Shown here one piece after another: positions 41,085-50,645 of a stretch of 64,000 nucleotides of DNA. Position 1 is the first letter of the stretch, and each line of letters opens with the position of its first letter. The notes beneath the pieces were generated by a model. It searched no databases. It worked only from the letters and a program-made list of their open reading frames with translations, and was not told where the DNA came from. Position numbers and translations under genes: made by a program. Source of the DNA: Cobetia sp. L2A1 (GTDB lineage: Bacteria > Pseudomonadota > Gammaproteobacteria > Pseudomonadales > Halomonadaceae); the NCBI RefSeq assembly GCF_009796845.1, contig NZ_CP047025.1, positions 3,720,001 to 3,784,000 of the forward strand, written 5' to 3'.

Positions 41085-41114
41085 TGTACTGGTACGCAAG
41101 GTACGGTCGTCGAG

Positions 41115-41609
41115 TCAGCCGAGCGGACAGGACATCAGCACGGCATCTTCACGCGCCCCGTCAGCGGCAGGGTAATAGCGTTTGCGAATACCGTCTTCAC
41201 AGAATCCGGCGCGAGCATAGAGCGCCCGCGCCGGAAGATTCCCCGCGCGTACTTCCAGCAACAATCGCTCAAGCCCTCTCTCTCGATGCCAATCACCCGC
41301 ACGCGCAAGTGCCCCTTGCAGCAGCAACTGTCCGATGCCCTGCCCGCGCAACTCAGCGTGGACGGTGATCGCCTCGATTTCTGCCTCGAAAGGGCCACGC
41401 GCCACCACCACGAAACCCGCCAGGCGTTCAGGCTGCCGATTCATCGCCGGTAGGTACCACCCCAGTACACATCGAGTGGTATCGCTAAGCACCCCCACCA
41501 GCTGGCACTTGCTCAGACCGTGTGGCTGACCCGCATCAATGACGAGCAGAGCAGTCAGAGTGGCATCATCGTGCGCCAGCTCGCGTAGCCCCCCCGACAC
41601 CTTACTCAT
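41115..41609 (-). CDS. rimI: ribosomal-protein-alanine N-acetyltransferase
   Basis: GNAT enzyme that acetylates the N-terminal alanine of ribosomal protein S18. 164 residues with the acetyl-CoA loop LRGQGIGQLLL and the RimI-type C-terminus (LLEVRAGNLPARALYARAGF, then RKRYYP). Its start overlaps the holD-like gene by 4 nt. The N-terminus is slightly extended compared with E. coli RimI (148 residues). Confidence 0.92.
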   Translation of the reverse strand: MSKVSGGLRELAHDDATLTALLVIDAGQPHGLSKCQLVGVLSDTTRCVLGWYLPAMNRQPERLAGFVVVARGPFEAEIEAITVHAELRGQGIGQLLLQGALARAGDWHRERGLERLLLEVRAGNLPARALYARAGFCEDGIRKRYYPAADGAREDAVLMSCPLG

Positions 41610-42586
41610 GCTGAATCGCCCGACGTGGCACTCTCACTTTTCCAGCCACGTCCCCAGCGAACCAGCAGTGGCCATAGTGCACGCTTGGCTTCACTGGAAT
41701 GTGCGAGCGCCGCCAGCGATGGCCCGTGCCAGATAGGCAGGTTCAGCAGGCGTGACTCACCTGTGCCATTCATCGATGACGTGATATCCAATACCTTGCA
41801 GAGTGCCTTGCTTGTCTCATCGTTGCCAAAGACAAGTACGCGTTCCGGCTGCCACTCACGCCGCGCTGGCCCAGCAAGGAAAGCCCGCAGCCCTTCCTGA
41901 GCTTCTTCCAACGGAGCACTGGCCTTGAGGTTTGGCAACAAGGGCCAGCGGAAGCGACTGAACGTGAGCTTACGTGACTCAGTGATACCTGCCGCGCGCC
42001 ATAGCGCTTTCAAGAGTGCCTCGCCTTGCAGATGCGGCGCCTCATCACCCGGGAGCAGTACCAGCCAGCGACCGTCAAGTGCAGCGATCTGCAGACTGAA
42101 GCGCAATGGAGGCTGATCAGCCGGTGGCGGCGTAACAGCCGCTTCGTCAGTCATCTCGGCAGGCGTTGACATCTTTTCAGGCGGTGTGCCCCAAGAAGCG
42201 GTACTGCCTTGCTCCACTGGCAGCGAGACTGACGAAGCGGAAGATGACAAGGCCGACGGCGCCTGGGCTGCTGGCGTTTTCGGCTGCTGCACAGAGTCTG
42301 CCATGCCCAGTAGCGCACGCGCGTTCTGCGATGGCGGCGGACCCGCAGGGCGAGTGGTAGCCTCCGGCGCACGAACAGCCAAGGGAGCCGTCTGATGTGC
42401 CGCCGGACGCGGCGCCTCATCAATCAGAGCGTGCAAGCGCGCCTGTGGCGCTACAGCCTCATGCGTGATCAGCTCAGGCCATTCGCATGCCGCGGTGGGC
42501 AGCGCATTGGGCAGCTGGTAACGACCAACCCAAGCGGTCAGCCCCATCGCGTCCAGATATTGCAGGCGTTGCGGTTCAGAGGTCAT
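41606..42586 (-). CDS. putative DNA polymerase III psi subunit (HolD-like)
   Basis: A 326-residue protein of three parts. The N-terminal RLQYLDAMGLTAWVGRYQLP resembles the HolD start (QLQQLGITQW in E. coli); a Pro/Ala/Ser-rich linker covers about 55-160; the C-terminal part (RWLVLLPGDEAPHLQGEALL and later LPIWHGPSLAALAHSSEAKR) aligns in outline with HolD, including the conserved R-F-R-W-P-L-L segment. E. coli has holD directly upstream of rimI and overlapping or near it, and the cryptic psi subunit of Pseudomonas aeruginosa is likewise encoded next to rimI. Context plus weak similarity support the call; E. coli HolD is only 137 residues. Confidence 0.6.
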   Translation of the reverse strand: MTSEPQRLQYLDAMGLTAWVGRYQLPNALPTAACEWPELITHEAVAPQARLHALIDEAPRPAAHQTAPLAVRAPEATTRPAGPPPSQNARALLGMADSVQQPKTPAAQAPSALSSSASSVSLPVEQGSTASWGTPPEKMSTPAEMTDEAAVTPPPADQPPLRFSLQIAALDGRWLVLLPGDEAPHLQGEALLKALWRAAGITESRKLTFSRFRWPLLPNLKASAPLEEAQEGLRAFLAGPARREWQPERVLVFGNDETSKALCKVLDITSSMNGTGESRLLNLPIWHGPSLAALAHSSEAKRALWPLLVRWGRGWKSESATSGDSA

Positions 42587-42588
42587 GG

Positions 42589-42912
42589 TCAGTGCTTGCC
42601 ACCGCTCTTGCTTCCACCCAGGCAGTTGGGAGAATCAGGAATCTCGCCACCACGCGCCGTCCACTGCTGCGGGGTATACAAATGCAGTGCCAAGGCATGA
42701 ACGGGACCCGCCAACTCTTCATCAAGCAATGCATAGAGTAGCTGATGGCGTTTTACCGGCATCAGCCCCTCAAAGCGCGTACTGACCAAGGTGACCTTGA
42801 AATGCGTCTCGGAGTTGGCCGGCACACTGTGCATGTGGCTCTCGTTGACGACCTCGACCATCAGCGGGTCGAGCGTCGTGAGCTTGCTTTCGATCTCGGC
42901 CTGGACGCTCAT
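42589..42912 (-). CDS. bolA: BolA family protein
   Basis: A 107-residue class II KH-like protein with LVSTRFEGLMPVKRHQLLYA and HALALHLYTPQQW, the core BolA signature. BolA proteins bind glutaredoxin with a shared Fe-S cluster and affect morphology and envelope genes. The start at 42912 gives MSVQAEIESKL; eight upstream codons lack support. Whether this is BolA or the IbaG paralogue is not certain, but length and the C-terminal tail favour BolA. Confidence 0.9.
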   Translation of the reverse strand: MSVQAEIESKLTTLDPLMVEVVNESHMHSVPANSETHFKVTLVSTRFEGLMPVKRHQLLYALLDEELAGPVHALALHLYTPQQWTARGGEIPDSPNCLGGSKSGGKH

Positions 42913-43016
42913 GCGCACTCTCCTGTAACAGGGCAACTACCGAACGGACGGCAGGATAAACGGGACGATACGGGCAACATCCATTGCTCCATGTCAGAGA
43001 CTGGGCACACAACGCA

Positions 43017-43047
43017 AATGGCCCCGAGCATATTGCCCGGGGCCATT
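43017..43047 (-). terminator. terminator upstream of bolA
   Basis: 10-bp stem AATGGCCCCG / CGGGGCCATT (43017-43026, 43038-43047) beyond the stop of the minus-strand hypothetical gene at 43107. Confidence 0.65.
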
Positions 43048-43106
43048 GTAACGCCTGTAGCGCTGACTGGTAGTGCTAGCCGTCAGTCAGGTAAACACAG
43101 GTATGC

Positions 43107-43490
43107 TCAGTCGAGGTCTGCGAGCAGCTCATCGTCCACTTCGCAGACTTCCAGCGGCGCCTCGTCATCGAGATCCACTGCCAGATAGCTGTGCTCGACG
43201 GTGATGAAGCTATTGAACAGCGCCTTGTCCAGCGGCTGCGGCCAATGGCGAGTGTCTTCTTCCCAGGCACGCAGCTCACTTTCGAGTACGTCAAGCCAAC
43301 GCTCGGACACGAAGCCATCCAGCGCCTCACGGGTATCCATCTCGGGAATCAGGTAGACGGTACTCTCCTGATTGACATCCTCCAGCGCCAGATCTTCGCC
43401 ACCCTCGCCATCGGATTCCAGCGAGTTGATCCAGTCGACAAACGCCTGGGTCGGCTTGACGCTCAGGGCGGAACGGTTAAGCAGCTTCAT
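43107..43490 (-). CDS. conserved hypothetical acidic protein
   Basis: A 127-residue strongly acidic protein beginning MKLLNRSALSVKPTQAFVDW. I recall similar proteins in pseudomonads and Halomonas but no named family or function. It contains TVYLIPEMDT and many tryptophans (LRAWEEDTRHWPQ), with no signal peptide or membrane segment. The ATG at 43490 has GGAGAG upstream and is preferred over the 16-codon extension. Monocistronic between two terminators. Confidence 0.8.
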   Translation of the reverse strand: MKLLNRSALSVKPTQAFVDWINSLESDGEGGEDLALEDVNQESTVYLIPEMDTREALDGFVSERWLDVLESELRAWEEDTRHWPQPLDKALFNSFITVEHSYLAVDLDDEAPLEVCEVDDELLADLD

Positions 43491-43803
43491 TCTGCACTCT
43501 CCAGGACATTCAGGGGCAATTCCCAAGATAAGACACACCGTTCACCTGCTGTGCGTGACATGCCACACGTACATAAAGGCCGGTGAATCTCGGGGCGCTG
43601 CTGTCGGATATCGTCGTGTAAAAAGGCCGACAGACAAGACGCCGACCATTATGGCCGCTCGCAGGCGACAAAGCCAAGCGTCGCCGTGCCTCGTCGTTCA
43701 TGACGCGACGCAATGTACCGACTCACGCACATGAAAAACGCCCCCGATCATGGATCGAGGGCGCTGAGGAGCAGCGGTGCTGTTCGTCACTCCGCCAAGC
43801 GAC
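43491..43803. other. region between lysS and the acidic hypothetical gene
   Basis: About 310 bp between two minus-strand genes. Contains the lysS terminator (43734-43764) and presumably the promoter of the hypothetical gene. No credible gene. Confidence 0.5.
43734..43764 (-). terminator. lysS terminator
   Basis: GC-rich stem GCGCCCTCGAT / ATCGGGGGCG with one mismatch and a short loop, followed on the minus strand by GTTTTTC. It starts 40 nt after the lysS stop. Confidence 0.85.
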
Positions 43804-45342
43804 TTAGTCCTGCTGCGGACGCATCGCCGGGAACAACAGTACGTCACGAATAGAGGCACTATCCGTCAGCAGCATCACCAGACGATCAATGCCGATGCCT
43901 TCGCCAGCTGTCGGTGGCATGCCGTATTCCAGCGCGCGCACGTAATCAGCATCGTAGAACATGGCTTCGTCATCACCAGCATCCTTCTCAGCAACCTGCG
44001 CCTGGAAGCGTTCCGCCTGGTCTTCTGCGTCGTTGAGCTCCGAGAAGCCATTGGCGATCTCACGACCACCGACGAAGAACTCAAAACGGTCAGTGACGTG
44101 CGGGTTGTGGTCATTACGACGCGCCAACGGACTGACTTCGGCCGGATATTCAGTGATGAAGGTCGGCTGGTCGAGACGGTGCTCGGCGACTTCCTCAAAT
44201 ATCTCGGTCTCGAGCTTGCCCAGCCCCCAGATCGGCTTGACCTGAATACCCAGACGCTCGGCCGTGGCGCGCGCTGCCTCGAGCGTAGCCAGATCATCAT
44301 CGCTGATGCCATCACTGTACTTGATGATCGACTCACGCATGGTCATCTGAATGAAGGGTTGGCTAAGGTCGTACTCGCTGCCCTGACAGGTAATCTGCAT
44401 GGTACCGAGCACTTCCTGTGCCGCCGTGCGAATCATGTCCTCGGTGAGGGAAATCAGGTCACGGTAGTCCGCGTACGCCCAGTAGAACTCCAGCATGGTG
44501 AATTCGGGATTGTGTCGTGTGGACAGCCCTTCATTGCGGAAATTGCGGTTAATCTCGAACACACGCTCGAAGCCACCCACCACCAGACGCTTGAGGTACA
44601 GCTCCGGCGCGATACGCAGATACATCTGCATATCCAGCGCATTGTGATGCGTGATGAACGGACGCGCCGTCGCACCACCCGGAATCTGCTGCAGCATCGG
44701 CGTCTCGACTTCCATGAAGCCACGGTCGCTGAGGAAGCGACGGATGGAGGCGACGATACCGGCACGCAGCGCGAAGGTGCGACGCGACTGCTCGTTCATG
44801 ATCAGGTCGACATAACGCTGACGATAGCGAATTTCCTGATCGGACAGACCGTGGAACTTGTCCGGCAGCGGACGCAGGTTCTTGGTCATCAGCTGGGCGC
44901 TTTCGATCATGACATACAGATCGCCCTTGCCGGATTTATGCACCGGACCGCTGGCACCTACGATGTCACCGATGTCCCAGCTCTTGATATCGTCGAGCAA
45001 CGCTTCCGGTAGACCTTTCTTGTCGACGTAGAGCTGAATCTGGCCGGAGACTTCCTGCAGCACGATGAACGGGCCACGTTTACGCATGATACGGCCAGCG
45101 ACGGCCGCCTTGCGATCGAGGGTCTCGAGCTCGGCCTTGTCTTTCTCGCCAAGCTCGACCAATAGATCAGCGGCGAGGCTGTCACGGCGAAAATCATTGG
45201 GGAAGGCGCTCTTGCCTTCGGCAGCAGCCTGCTCGCGACGAAGGCCAAGTTTGGCGCGACGCTCGGCAATCAGGTGGTTTTCTTCCTGGGCCTGTTCGGT
45301 GGCCTGCTGCTCATCAACGGCGGGGGTCTGCTCTGTCGACAT
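43804..45342 (-). CDS. lysS: lysyl-tRNA synthetase, class II
   Basis: Charges tRNA-Lys. 512 residues: an N-terminal charged stretch, an OB-fold anticodon-binding domain (about 70-160, [17 protein letters not shown]) and the class II catalytic core. Motif 2 is visible as [26 protein letters not shown] and motif 3 as [10 protein letters not shown]. Downstream of prfB as in E. coli, with a 168-bp spacer that carries a hairpin. Confidence 0.97.
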   Translation of the reverse strand: MSTEQTPAVDEQQATEQAQEENHLIAERRAKLGLRREQAAAEGKSAFPNDFRRDSLAADLLVELGEKDKAELETLDRKAAVAGRIMRKRGPFIVLQEVSGQIQLYVDKKGLPEALLDDIKSWDIGDIVGASGPVHKSGKGDLYVMIESAQLMTKNLRPLPDKFHGLSDQEIRYRQRYVDLIMNEQSRRTFALRAGIVASIRRFLSDRGFMEVETPMLQQIPGGATARPFITHHNALDMQMYLRIAPELYLKRLVVGGFERVFEINRNFRNEGLSTRHNPEFTMLEFYWAYADYRDLISLTEDMIRTAAQEVLGTMQITCQGSEYDLSQPFIQMTMRESIIKYSDGISDDDLATLEAARATAERLGIQVKPIWGLGKLETEIFEEVAEHRLDQPTFITEYPAEVSPLARRNDHNPHVTDRFEFFVGGREIANGFSELNDAEDQAERFQAQVAEKDAGDDEAMFYDADYVRALEYGMPPTAGEGIGIDRLVMLLTDSASIRDVLLFPAMRPQQD

Positions 45343-45449
45343 GGAGGTGCCTGTCTCGTGTCAAAGGGTCATGGCCAACAGGCCACGACAGATCATGATC
45401 AGACTGAAAGGAGTCTCCGCCAGCTCTGATCGCGATACGGGAATTCATG

Positions 45450-45476
45450 GCCTCCACCGCACTGAGCGGTGGAGGC
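45450..45476 (-). other. hairpin in the prfB-lysS spacer
   Basis: Perfect 11-bp stem GCCTCCACCGC / GCGGTGGAGGC (45450-45460, 45466-45476) with ACTGA loop and no T-run on either side. Probably an mRNA processing or stability element or a weak attenuator between the two genes. Confidence 0.5.
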
Positions 45477-45510
45477 GAGGGAAGCCCCAAGGGTCAGCGA
45501 GTGCCGAACC

Positions 45511-46609
45511 TTAGAGCCCCATCTTGAGGCTGGCGACGATGAAATCATCAAGATCGCCATCGAGCACCTTGTCACAGTTGCTCGACTGGACGCTGGTTCG
45601 CAGGTCCTTGATACGCTGGTCATCTAGGACATAGGAGCGAATCTGGCTGCCCCAGCCGATATCAGACTTGGAGTCCTCGAGTTCCTGCTTGGCCGCGTTG
45701 CGCTTTTGCATCTCGGCTTCGTAGATACGCGCCTTCAACATCTTCATGGCACGATCACGATTGGAATGCTGGCTACGCTCGGTCTGGCAGGCCGCCACGA
45801 TGCCCGTGGGGACGTGGGTGATACGTACCGCCGAGTCGGTGGTGTTGACGTGCTGACCACCTGCACCCGAGGAACGATAGGTATCGGTGCGCAGATCAGC
45901 CGGATTGATGTCTATCTCGATGTTGTCATCGATTTCCGGCGACACGAACACGGATGCGAACGAGGTGTGACGACGGCCGCCTGAGTCGAAAGGACTCTTG
46001 CGGACCAGACGATGTACGCCAAGCTCGGTGCGCAACCAGCCAAAGGCGTAATCACCTTCGACATGGATGGTCGCGGACTTGATACCCGCGACTTCACCGG
46101 CACTCGCCTCGACGATCTCGGTCTTGAAGCCGTGATGCTCAGCCCAACGAAGATACATGCGCAGCAGGATATTGGCCCAATCCTGCGCCTCCGTTCCGCC
46201 GGAACCTGACTGGATGTCGAGATAGGCGTTGTTGGCATCCATCTCACCGGAGAACATCCGGCGGAACTCGAGCTTCTCAAGGCTAGCCTTGAGGTGATTG
46301 AGTTCGCGGACGACTTCATCCACGGTACCTTCGTCGTCTTCCTCGACGGCCATTTCCAGCAAGTCGCTGCAATCGGTCAGACCGTTGCTCATGTCATCGA
46401 GGGTCTTGACGACCAGCTCCAGCGACGCGCGTTCCTTGCCAAGCTTCTGAGCGTATTCCGGGTCATTCCAGACGTCCGGATTCTCGAGCTCGCGGGAGAC
46501 TTCCTCTAGCCGATCCTGCTTGTCGGCATAGTCAAAGATACCCCCTCAGGACTTCTGCCCTTTCGGACAGGTCCTTGATGAGGTTGGTAATCGGATTGAT
46601 CTCTTGCAT
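45511..46609 (-). CDS. prfB: peptide chain release factor 2 with programmed +1 frameshift
   Basis: Recognises UAA and UGA and triggers peptide release. Codons 1-25 (46609-46535, [20 protein letters not shown] and LRGYL) end at an in-frame TGA (46534-46532). A +1 shift resumes at GAC (46533) and runs 340 codons to 45511, giving 365 residues, identical to E. coli RF2. The stop-recognition tripeptide SPF is at 205-207 and GGQ at 250-252, with serine at 246 before GGQ. The shift is autoregulatory: low RF2 favours frameshifting at the UGA. Not a pseudogene. Confidence 0.97.
46531..46546 (-). promoter_or_regulatory. prfB programmed frameshift site
   Basis: The minus strand reads AGGGGG-TAT-CTT-TGA-C: a Shine-Dalgarno-like AGGGGG three bases before the slippery CTT and then the UGA stop followed by C. 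This is the canonical bacterial RF2 recoding signal. Confidence 0.97.
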
Positions 46610-47061
46610 GGTCGTCCTGTCTTGAGGCGATGATGCGTGAATGGGTGCGCGGCGGCTCTGTCATGTACGACAGGTTACAAGACGTGCGCCCAGAAGGCGC
46701 ACGCGCAAGCCGACAACGCGCAAAGCCCGATATTGTAGCCATTTCCCTGCGTGGCGACCATGCCTGTCGCCAGCGTCGACGTAGTGGATTGTGCTGACTA
46801 CTCTCCGAAGTCGCAGATGGCGCACACAGCACCTTTCAGAAACGTGAACACGACTAAAGTTATTGACCGCTCCTGAAACGTTGAACCCCTCGCCAGCGTT
46901 GCTCTGCATGCCGCCTATCGAATACTTGCATGCGTCATCCATTTTTTAACATGGACAGCATGGCCATCTAAGTTCAATGGTAGACAGTACATGCTGGCTC
47001 CATGATTCATGCCAGCGGCATAACAGCATCATCACTAACAACAATAGCGAGCCACTCGATC
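46610..47061. other. region upstream of prfB and the oligopeptide genes
   Basis: About 450 bp between divergent prfB and the first peptide-binding-protein gene. It must carry both promoters. I could not single out a convincing sigma-70 pair, and the short frames here have no recognisable product. Locally AT-richer around 46850-47000. Confidence 0.45.
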
Positions 47062-48681
47062 ATGAGACAGCTGCACACCGATTCACCGGCGATGCCCCCC
47101 GGTTTTCCGCTCAAGCGTCTGGTCACCTCTCTGCTGCTGGCTGGTAGCCTTGTAGCCTCAAGCGGCGTACTCGCTGACACTCTCAAGCTGGCCATCATGG
47201 GCGAGCCCGCCTCACTGGACCCGCAGCAGATCTCGGGCACCTGGGAAAATGATGTGGTCGGCGATCTGTTTGAGGGCCTGATCACGGAAGCCGCCGATGG
47301 CAAGCGTGTTCCCGGCGCGGCCGAATCCTGGAAGATCTCTGACGACGGCACGACCTATACCTTCGCGCTGCGCAAGGACGGCAAGTGGTCGGATGGCCAG
47401 CCAGTGACCGCTGATGATTTCGTGTTTGCCCTCCAGCGCATCATGACGCCAGAGAACGCCTCGGATTACGCCTACATTCTCTATCCGATCAAGAATGCCA
47501 AGGCCATCAACACTGGCAAGGACAAGCCAGCGTCGCTGGGTGTGCGTGCCGTCGATGATTACACCCTCGAGATCACGCTTGAGCGCCCGACACCCTACTT
47601 CCTGGATCAGCTGACTCATTACACCGCCTACCCGCTGCCCAGACATGTGGTGGAGAAGTACGGCAAGGATTGGACTGACCCGGGCAAGATGGTCTCCAAC
47701 GGTGCATTCGAGCTGACCGAGTGGCAGCCACAGACCCGCATCGTCGCGGTCAAGAATCCCGAATTCCATGATGCCAAGGATGTCGCACTCGATGAGGTGA
47801 TCTACTACCCCATCGAGGAGCGTAACAGTGCCCTGAAGCGTTTCCGTGCCGGCGAGATCGACATCGCGCGCGAGTTCCCGACTCAGCAGTACCGCTGGCT
47901 GAAAGAGAACCTGCCGGAAGCGACTCACGTCGCGCCCTACCTGGGCATCTACTACTACGTTCTCAACTCACGCGATGGTCATGCCACTGCCGACCCACGC
48001 GTGCGCGAAGCGCTCAACCTGTCGGTACGCCGCCAGGTCATTACCGACAAGATTCTTGGCACCGGTGAAGTCCCCGCCTACAGCTTTGTGCCAACAGGGG
48101 TGAATCACTACGACATCCAGGAGATGGCCTTCAAGGACATGTCGATGGATGAGCGCATGACGAAAGCCAAGGCGCTGATGAAAGAGGCCGGCTATGGCCC
48201 AGACAAACCACTGGAACTGACCCTGCGTTACAACACCAGCGAAGACCACAAGAAGATCGCCATCGCGGTCGCCGCCATGTGGAAGCCGCTGGGCGTGAAG
48301 GTCAATCTGCTGAATGCCGAAGTCGCCGTGCATTACGAGGACATGCGTCAGGGCAAGTTCGATGCTGGCCGCGCCGGCTGGATCGGTGACTACAACGACG
48401 CCCAGAACTTCCTCAACCTGCTGGAAACCGGCGTGCCCAACAACTACGGTGCCTATTCCAACAAGGCGCTGGATGCCGACATGAGCAAGGCGGCCAATAC
48501 GCTGGACATGGACGCACGTGAAAGCTTGATGCAGGACGCCGAGCGCAAGGCACTGGACGACTATGCCGTACTGCCGATTCACTACTACGTGTCGCGCAAC
48601 CTGGTGAACCCCAAGCTTCAGGGATGGCAGGACAATATCGAGGATACCCACCGCTCGCGCTGGATTTCATTCTCCGAATAA
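47062..48681 (+). CDS. oppA: peptide ABC transporter substrate-binding protein (OppA-type)
   Basis: Periplasmic binding protein of the SBP_bac_5 family that captures oligopeptides. 539 residues from 47062; an ATG ten codons downstream (47092) gives a neater signal peptide (PLKRLVTSLLLAGSLVASSG) with probable cleavage after VLA. GEPASLDPQQISGTWENDVV and LRYNTSEDHKKIAIAVAAMW are typical OppA/MppA segments. No lipobox, so it is soluble. First of a five-gene transporter block; the next gene is a paralogue. Confidence 0.93.
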   Translation: MRQLHTDSPAMPPGFPLKRLVTSLLLAGSLVASSGVLADTLKLAIMGEPASLDPQQISGTWENDVVGDLFEGLITEAADGKRVPGAAESWKISDDGTTYTFALRKDGKWSDGQPVTADDFVFALQRIMTPENASDYAYILYPIKNAKAINTGKDKPASLGVRAVDDYTLEITLERPTPYFLDQLTHYTAYPLPRHVVEKYGKDWTDPGKMVSNGAFELTEWQPQTRIVAVKNPEFHDAKDVALDEVIYYPIEERNSALKRFRAGEIDIAREFPTQQYRWLKENLPEATHVAPYLGIYYYVLNSRDGHATADPRVREALNLSVRRQVITDKILGTGEVPAYSFVPTGVNHYDIQEMAFKDMSMDERMTKAKALMKEAGYGPDKPLELTLRYNTSEDHKKIAIAVAAMWKPLGVKVNLLNAEVAVHYEDMRQGKFDAGRAGWIGDYNDAQNFLNLLETGVPNNYGAYSNKALDADMSKAANTLDMDARESLMQDAERKALDDYAVLPIHYYVSRNLVNPKLQGWQDNIEDTHRSRWISFSE

Positions 48682-48835
48682 TTCTCTGCACCATCAGGTG
48701 ATCACGCTCCCGACCTCAGGGTCGGGAGCCTCCACCCTCTCGCTATCGAAGCTTCATGCAGCGGTAGCCAAGAGAGTGACGTCCGCCATGGATGGCAATG
48801 TCGCGTCGCCTGACGGGCGACAAGGAGCCTGCAGC

Positions 48836-50524
48836 ATGCACTTTTCTTCCCCTGTCGATCGCCCTGTTGGCGTTCGTTTTGGCGTGGCCGCGTGTCACGT
48901 CTCGCGCCAATCACTCCCCGCGATATTCGTGAGTACCGGTCTATTACTGGCGGGCCTGCTTCCCCTATCACAGGCACTGGCAGCCGATACCGAGCCACGC
49001 TCATCTCAGCACGCCCCCCAGGTATTACGTATCGCCAATGGTGCCGAGCCTGGCTCTCTCGACCCTCAGCTGACCAATGGCACCTGGGAGACGCGTATCA
49101 CGCGTGACCTGTTCGAGCCACTGATTGCCTACGCGCCTGACGGCACCTTGGTAGCGGGATTAGCCGAACGCTGGGAGGTCTCCGATGATGGCCTACGCTG
49201 GACCTTCCATCTGCGCGAAGGCCTTGAGTGGTCCGATGCGACCCCGCTCACTGCCAACGATGCTGTCTTCGCGCTACGCCGATTGATGACACCTGAAACA
49301 GCGGCGCATAACGCCACACTCTACTATCCGATCGTCAATGGCCGTGCGGTCAATACTGGCGAACTACCACCGGAAAAACTCGGTGTCTCGGCACCCGATG
49401 CTCAAACGCTAGTCATCTTGCTCAGCCATCCTTCGGCTACCCTCGAGCAAACGCTGGCCATGAGCGAGGCCGCGCCACTGCCCCGCCATGTCATCACTGC
49501 CAGCGACAGTCAATGGACGCGCCCCGCGAACATGGTCAGCTCTGGTGCCTTCGTCCTGAAGGAATGGGCACCGCAGTCACACATAGAACTCGCACCGAAC
49601 TCGCACTATTACGCTGCGGGCAAGGTCGCGCTCGATACGGTGATCTATCTGCCCATCGAGGAGGGCCACGCGGCGCTCAATCGCTTTCGCGCCGGCGAGG
49701 TCGATATTGCCTACAGCGTTCCCGCCAGCCACTTCGCGTGGATAAAGAAGCACCTGCCTGAGGCACTGCATACCTACCCGATTCTCGGGGAGTACTTCTA
49801 CGCATTCAATCTACGCGACGGCTCACCCGTCGCAGACCCACGTATTCGGCGTGCGCTGAACCTGGCCACTCGTCGTGACGTGATCACCGAGCGCATCCTT
49901 GGCATGGGGCAGATCCCCTCGCTGCACTTCGTGCCAAATGCGCTCACTGATCACACCGGTGGCCGGTTTGATTTTGCTGACTGGCCAATGGAAAAGCGCA
50001 TGGCACGCGCCCGCGAACTGATGGCAGAAGCCGGTTTTGGTCCAGAACATCCTCTGGCACTGGAGCTGCGCTACAACACGCTGGAAGACCACAAGAAGAT
50101 CGCGGTGGCATTGGGCGCAATGTGGAAGCCACTCGGCGTTGCCGCCACCCTGACCAATACCGAGGCTGCCGTTCACTATCGTGATTTAGCACAGGGCAAT
50201 TATCAGGTGGGCCGCTACGGCATGATCGCAACGATTGCCGATGCCTACGACTTCCTGAACGCCTTCACTTCCGATAACACCTCTAACGCACCCGGGCTGC
50301 ATTCACCGACTTATGACGCGCTGATCTCCGCCGCTGCGAGCGAAGGCGATGCCCAGGTACGCCGCCAGCACTTGCACGAGGCCGAACAGTACCTGCTAGA
50401 CCATGATGTGGTGCTGCCGCTTTACGACTACGTGACCTCGAGCCTGATTACGCCGCGCCTGGCGGGCTGGGCACCGAATGCGCTGGACGTACACCCAAGT
50501 CGCTTCATGCATTTCGATGAGTAG
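48836..50524 (+). CDS. second peptide ABC transporter substrate-binding protein
   Basis: A 562-residue paralogue of the preceding protein, sharing long stretches such as LRYNTLEDHKKIAVALGAMW (LRYNTSEDHKKIAIAVAAMW in the first). It has a longer N-terminus with hydrophobic IFVSTGLLLAGLLPLSQALA before an Ala-Asp cleavage site. AAGGAG lies 8 nt upstream of the ATG at 48836. Sequence divergence between the copies suggests an old duplication and different peptide preference rather than redundancy. Both could feed the same permease. Confidence 0.92.
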   Translation: MHFSSPVDRPVGVRFGVAACHVSRQSLPAIFVSTGLLLAGLLPLSQALAADTEPRSSQHAPQVLRIANGAEPGSLDPQLTNGTWETRITRDLFEPLIAYAPDGTLVAGLAERWEVSDDGLRWTFHLREGLEWSDATPLTANDAVFALRRLMTPETAAHNATLYYPIVNGRAVNTGELPPEKLGVSAPDAQTLVILLSHPSATLEQTLAMSEAAPLPRHVITASDSQWTRPANMVSSGAFVLKEWAPQSHIELAPNSHYYAAGKVALDTVIYLPIEEGHAALNRFRAGEVDIAYSVPASHFAWIKKHLPEALHTYPILGEYFYAFNLRDGSPVADPRIRRALNLATRRDVITERILGMGQIPSLHFVPNALTDHTGGRFDFADWPMEKRMARARELMAEAGFGPEHPLALELRYNTLEDHKKIAVALGAMWKPLGVAATLTNTEAAVHYRDLAQGNYQVGRYGMIATIADAYDFLNAFTSDNTSNAPGLHSPTYDALISAAASEGDAQVRRQHLHEAEQYLLDHDVVLPLYDYVTSSLITPRLAGWAPNALDVHPSRFMHFDE

Positions 50525-50645
50525 TGCTGATAAGCCGCTGATCCTGATCATTCATGGCCAAGCGTTTCGATTGAGTCACTGCTAGCCACCACTGCTATCA
50601 ACAACAACGACACACAGCCGGGCACTCTCCCGGACGGAGCACGCG

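Noticed and set aside
43777..45012. 411-codon plus-strand frame opposite lysS
   Set aside because: Antisense shadow of lysyl-tRNA synthetase created by GC-rich codon bias.
45511..46392. prfB as a gene starting inside, or as a frameshifted pseudogene
   Set aside because: The upstream 25 codons and canonical AGGGGG/CTTTGAC signal show a normal programmed frameshift, and the total length is exactly that of RF2.
47062..50524. the two peptide-binding proteins as an assembly duplication
   Set aside because: They differ substantially in sequence, N-terminus and length; this is an old duplication.
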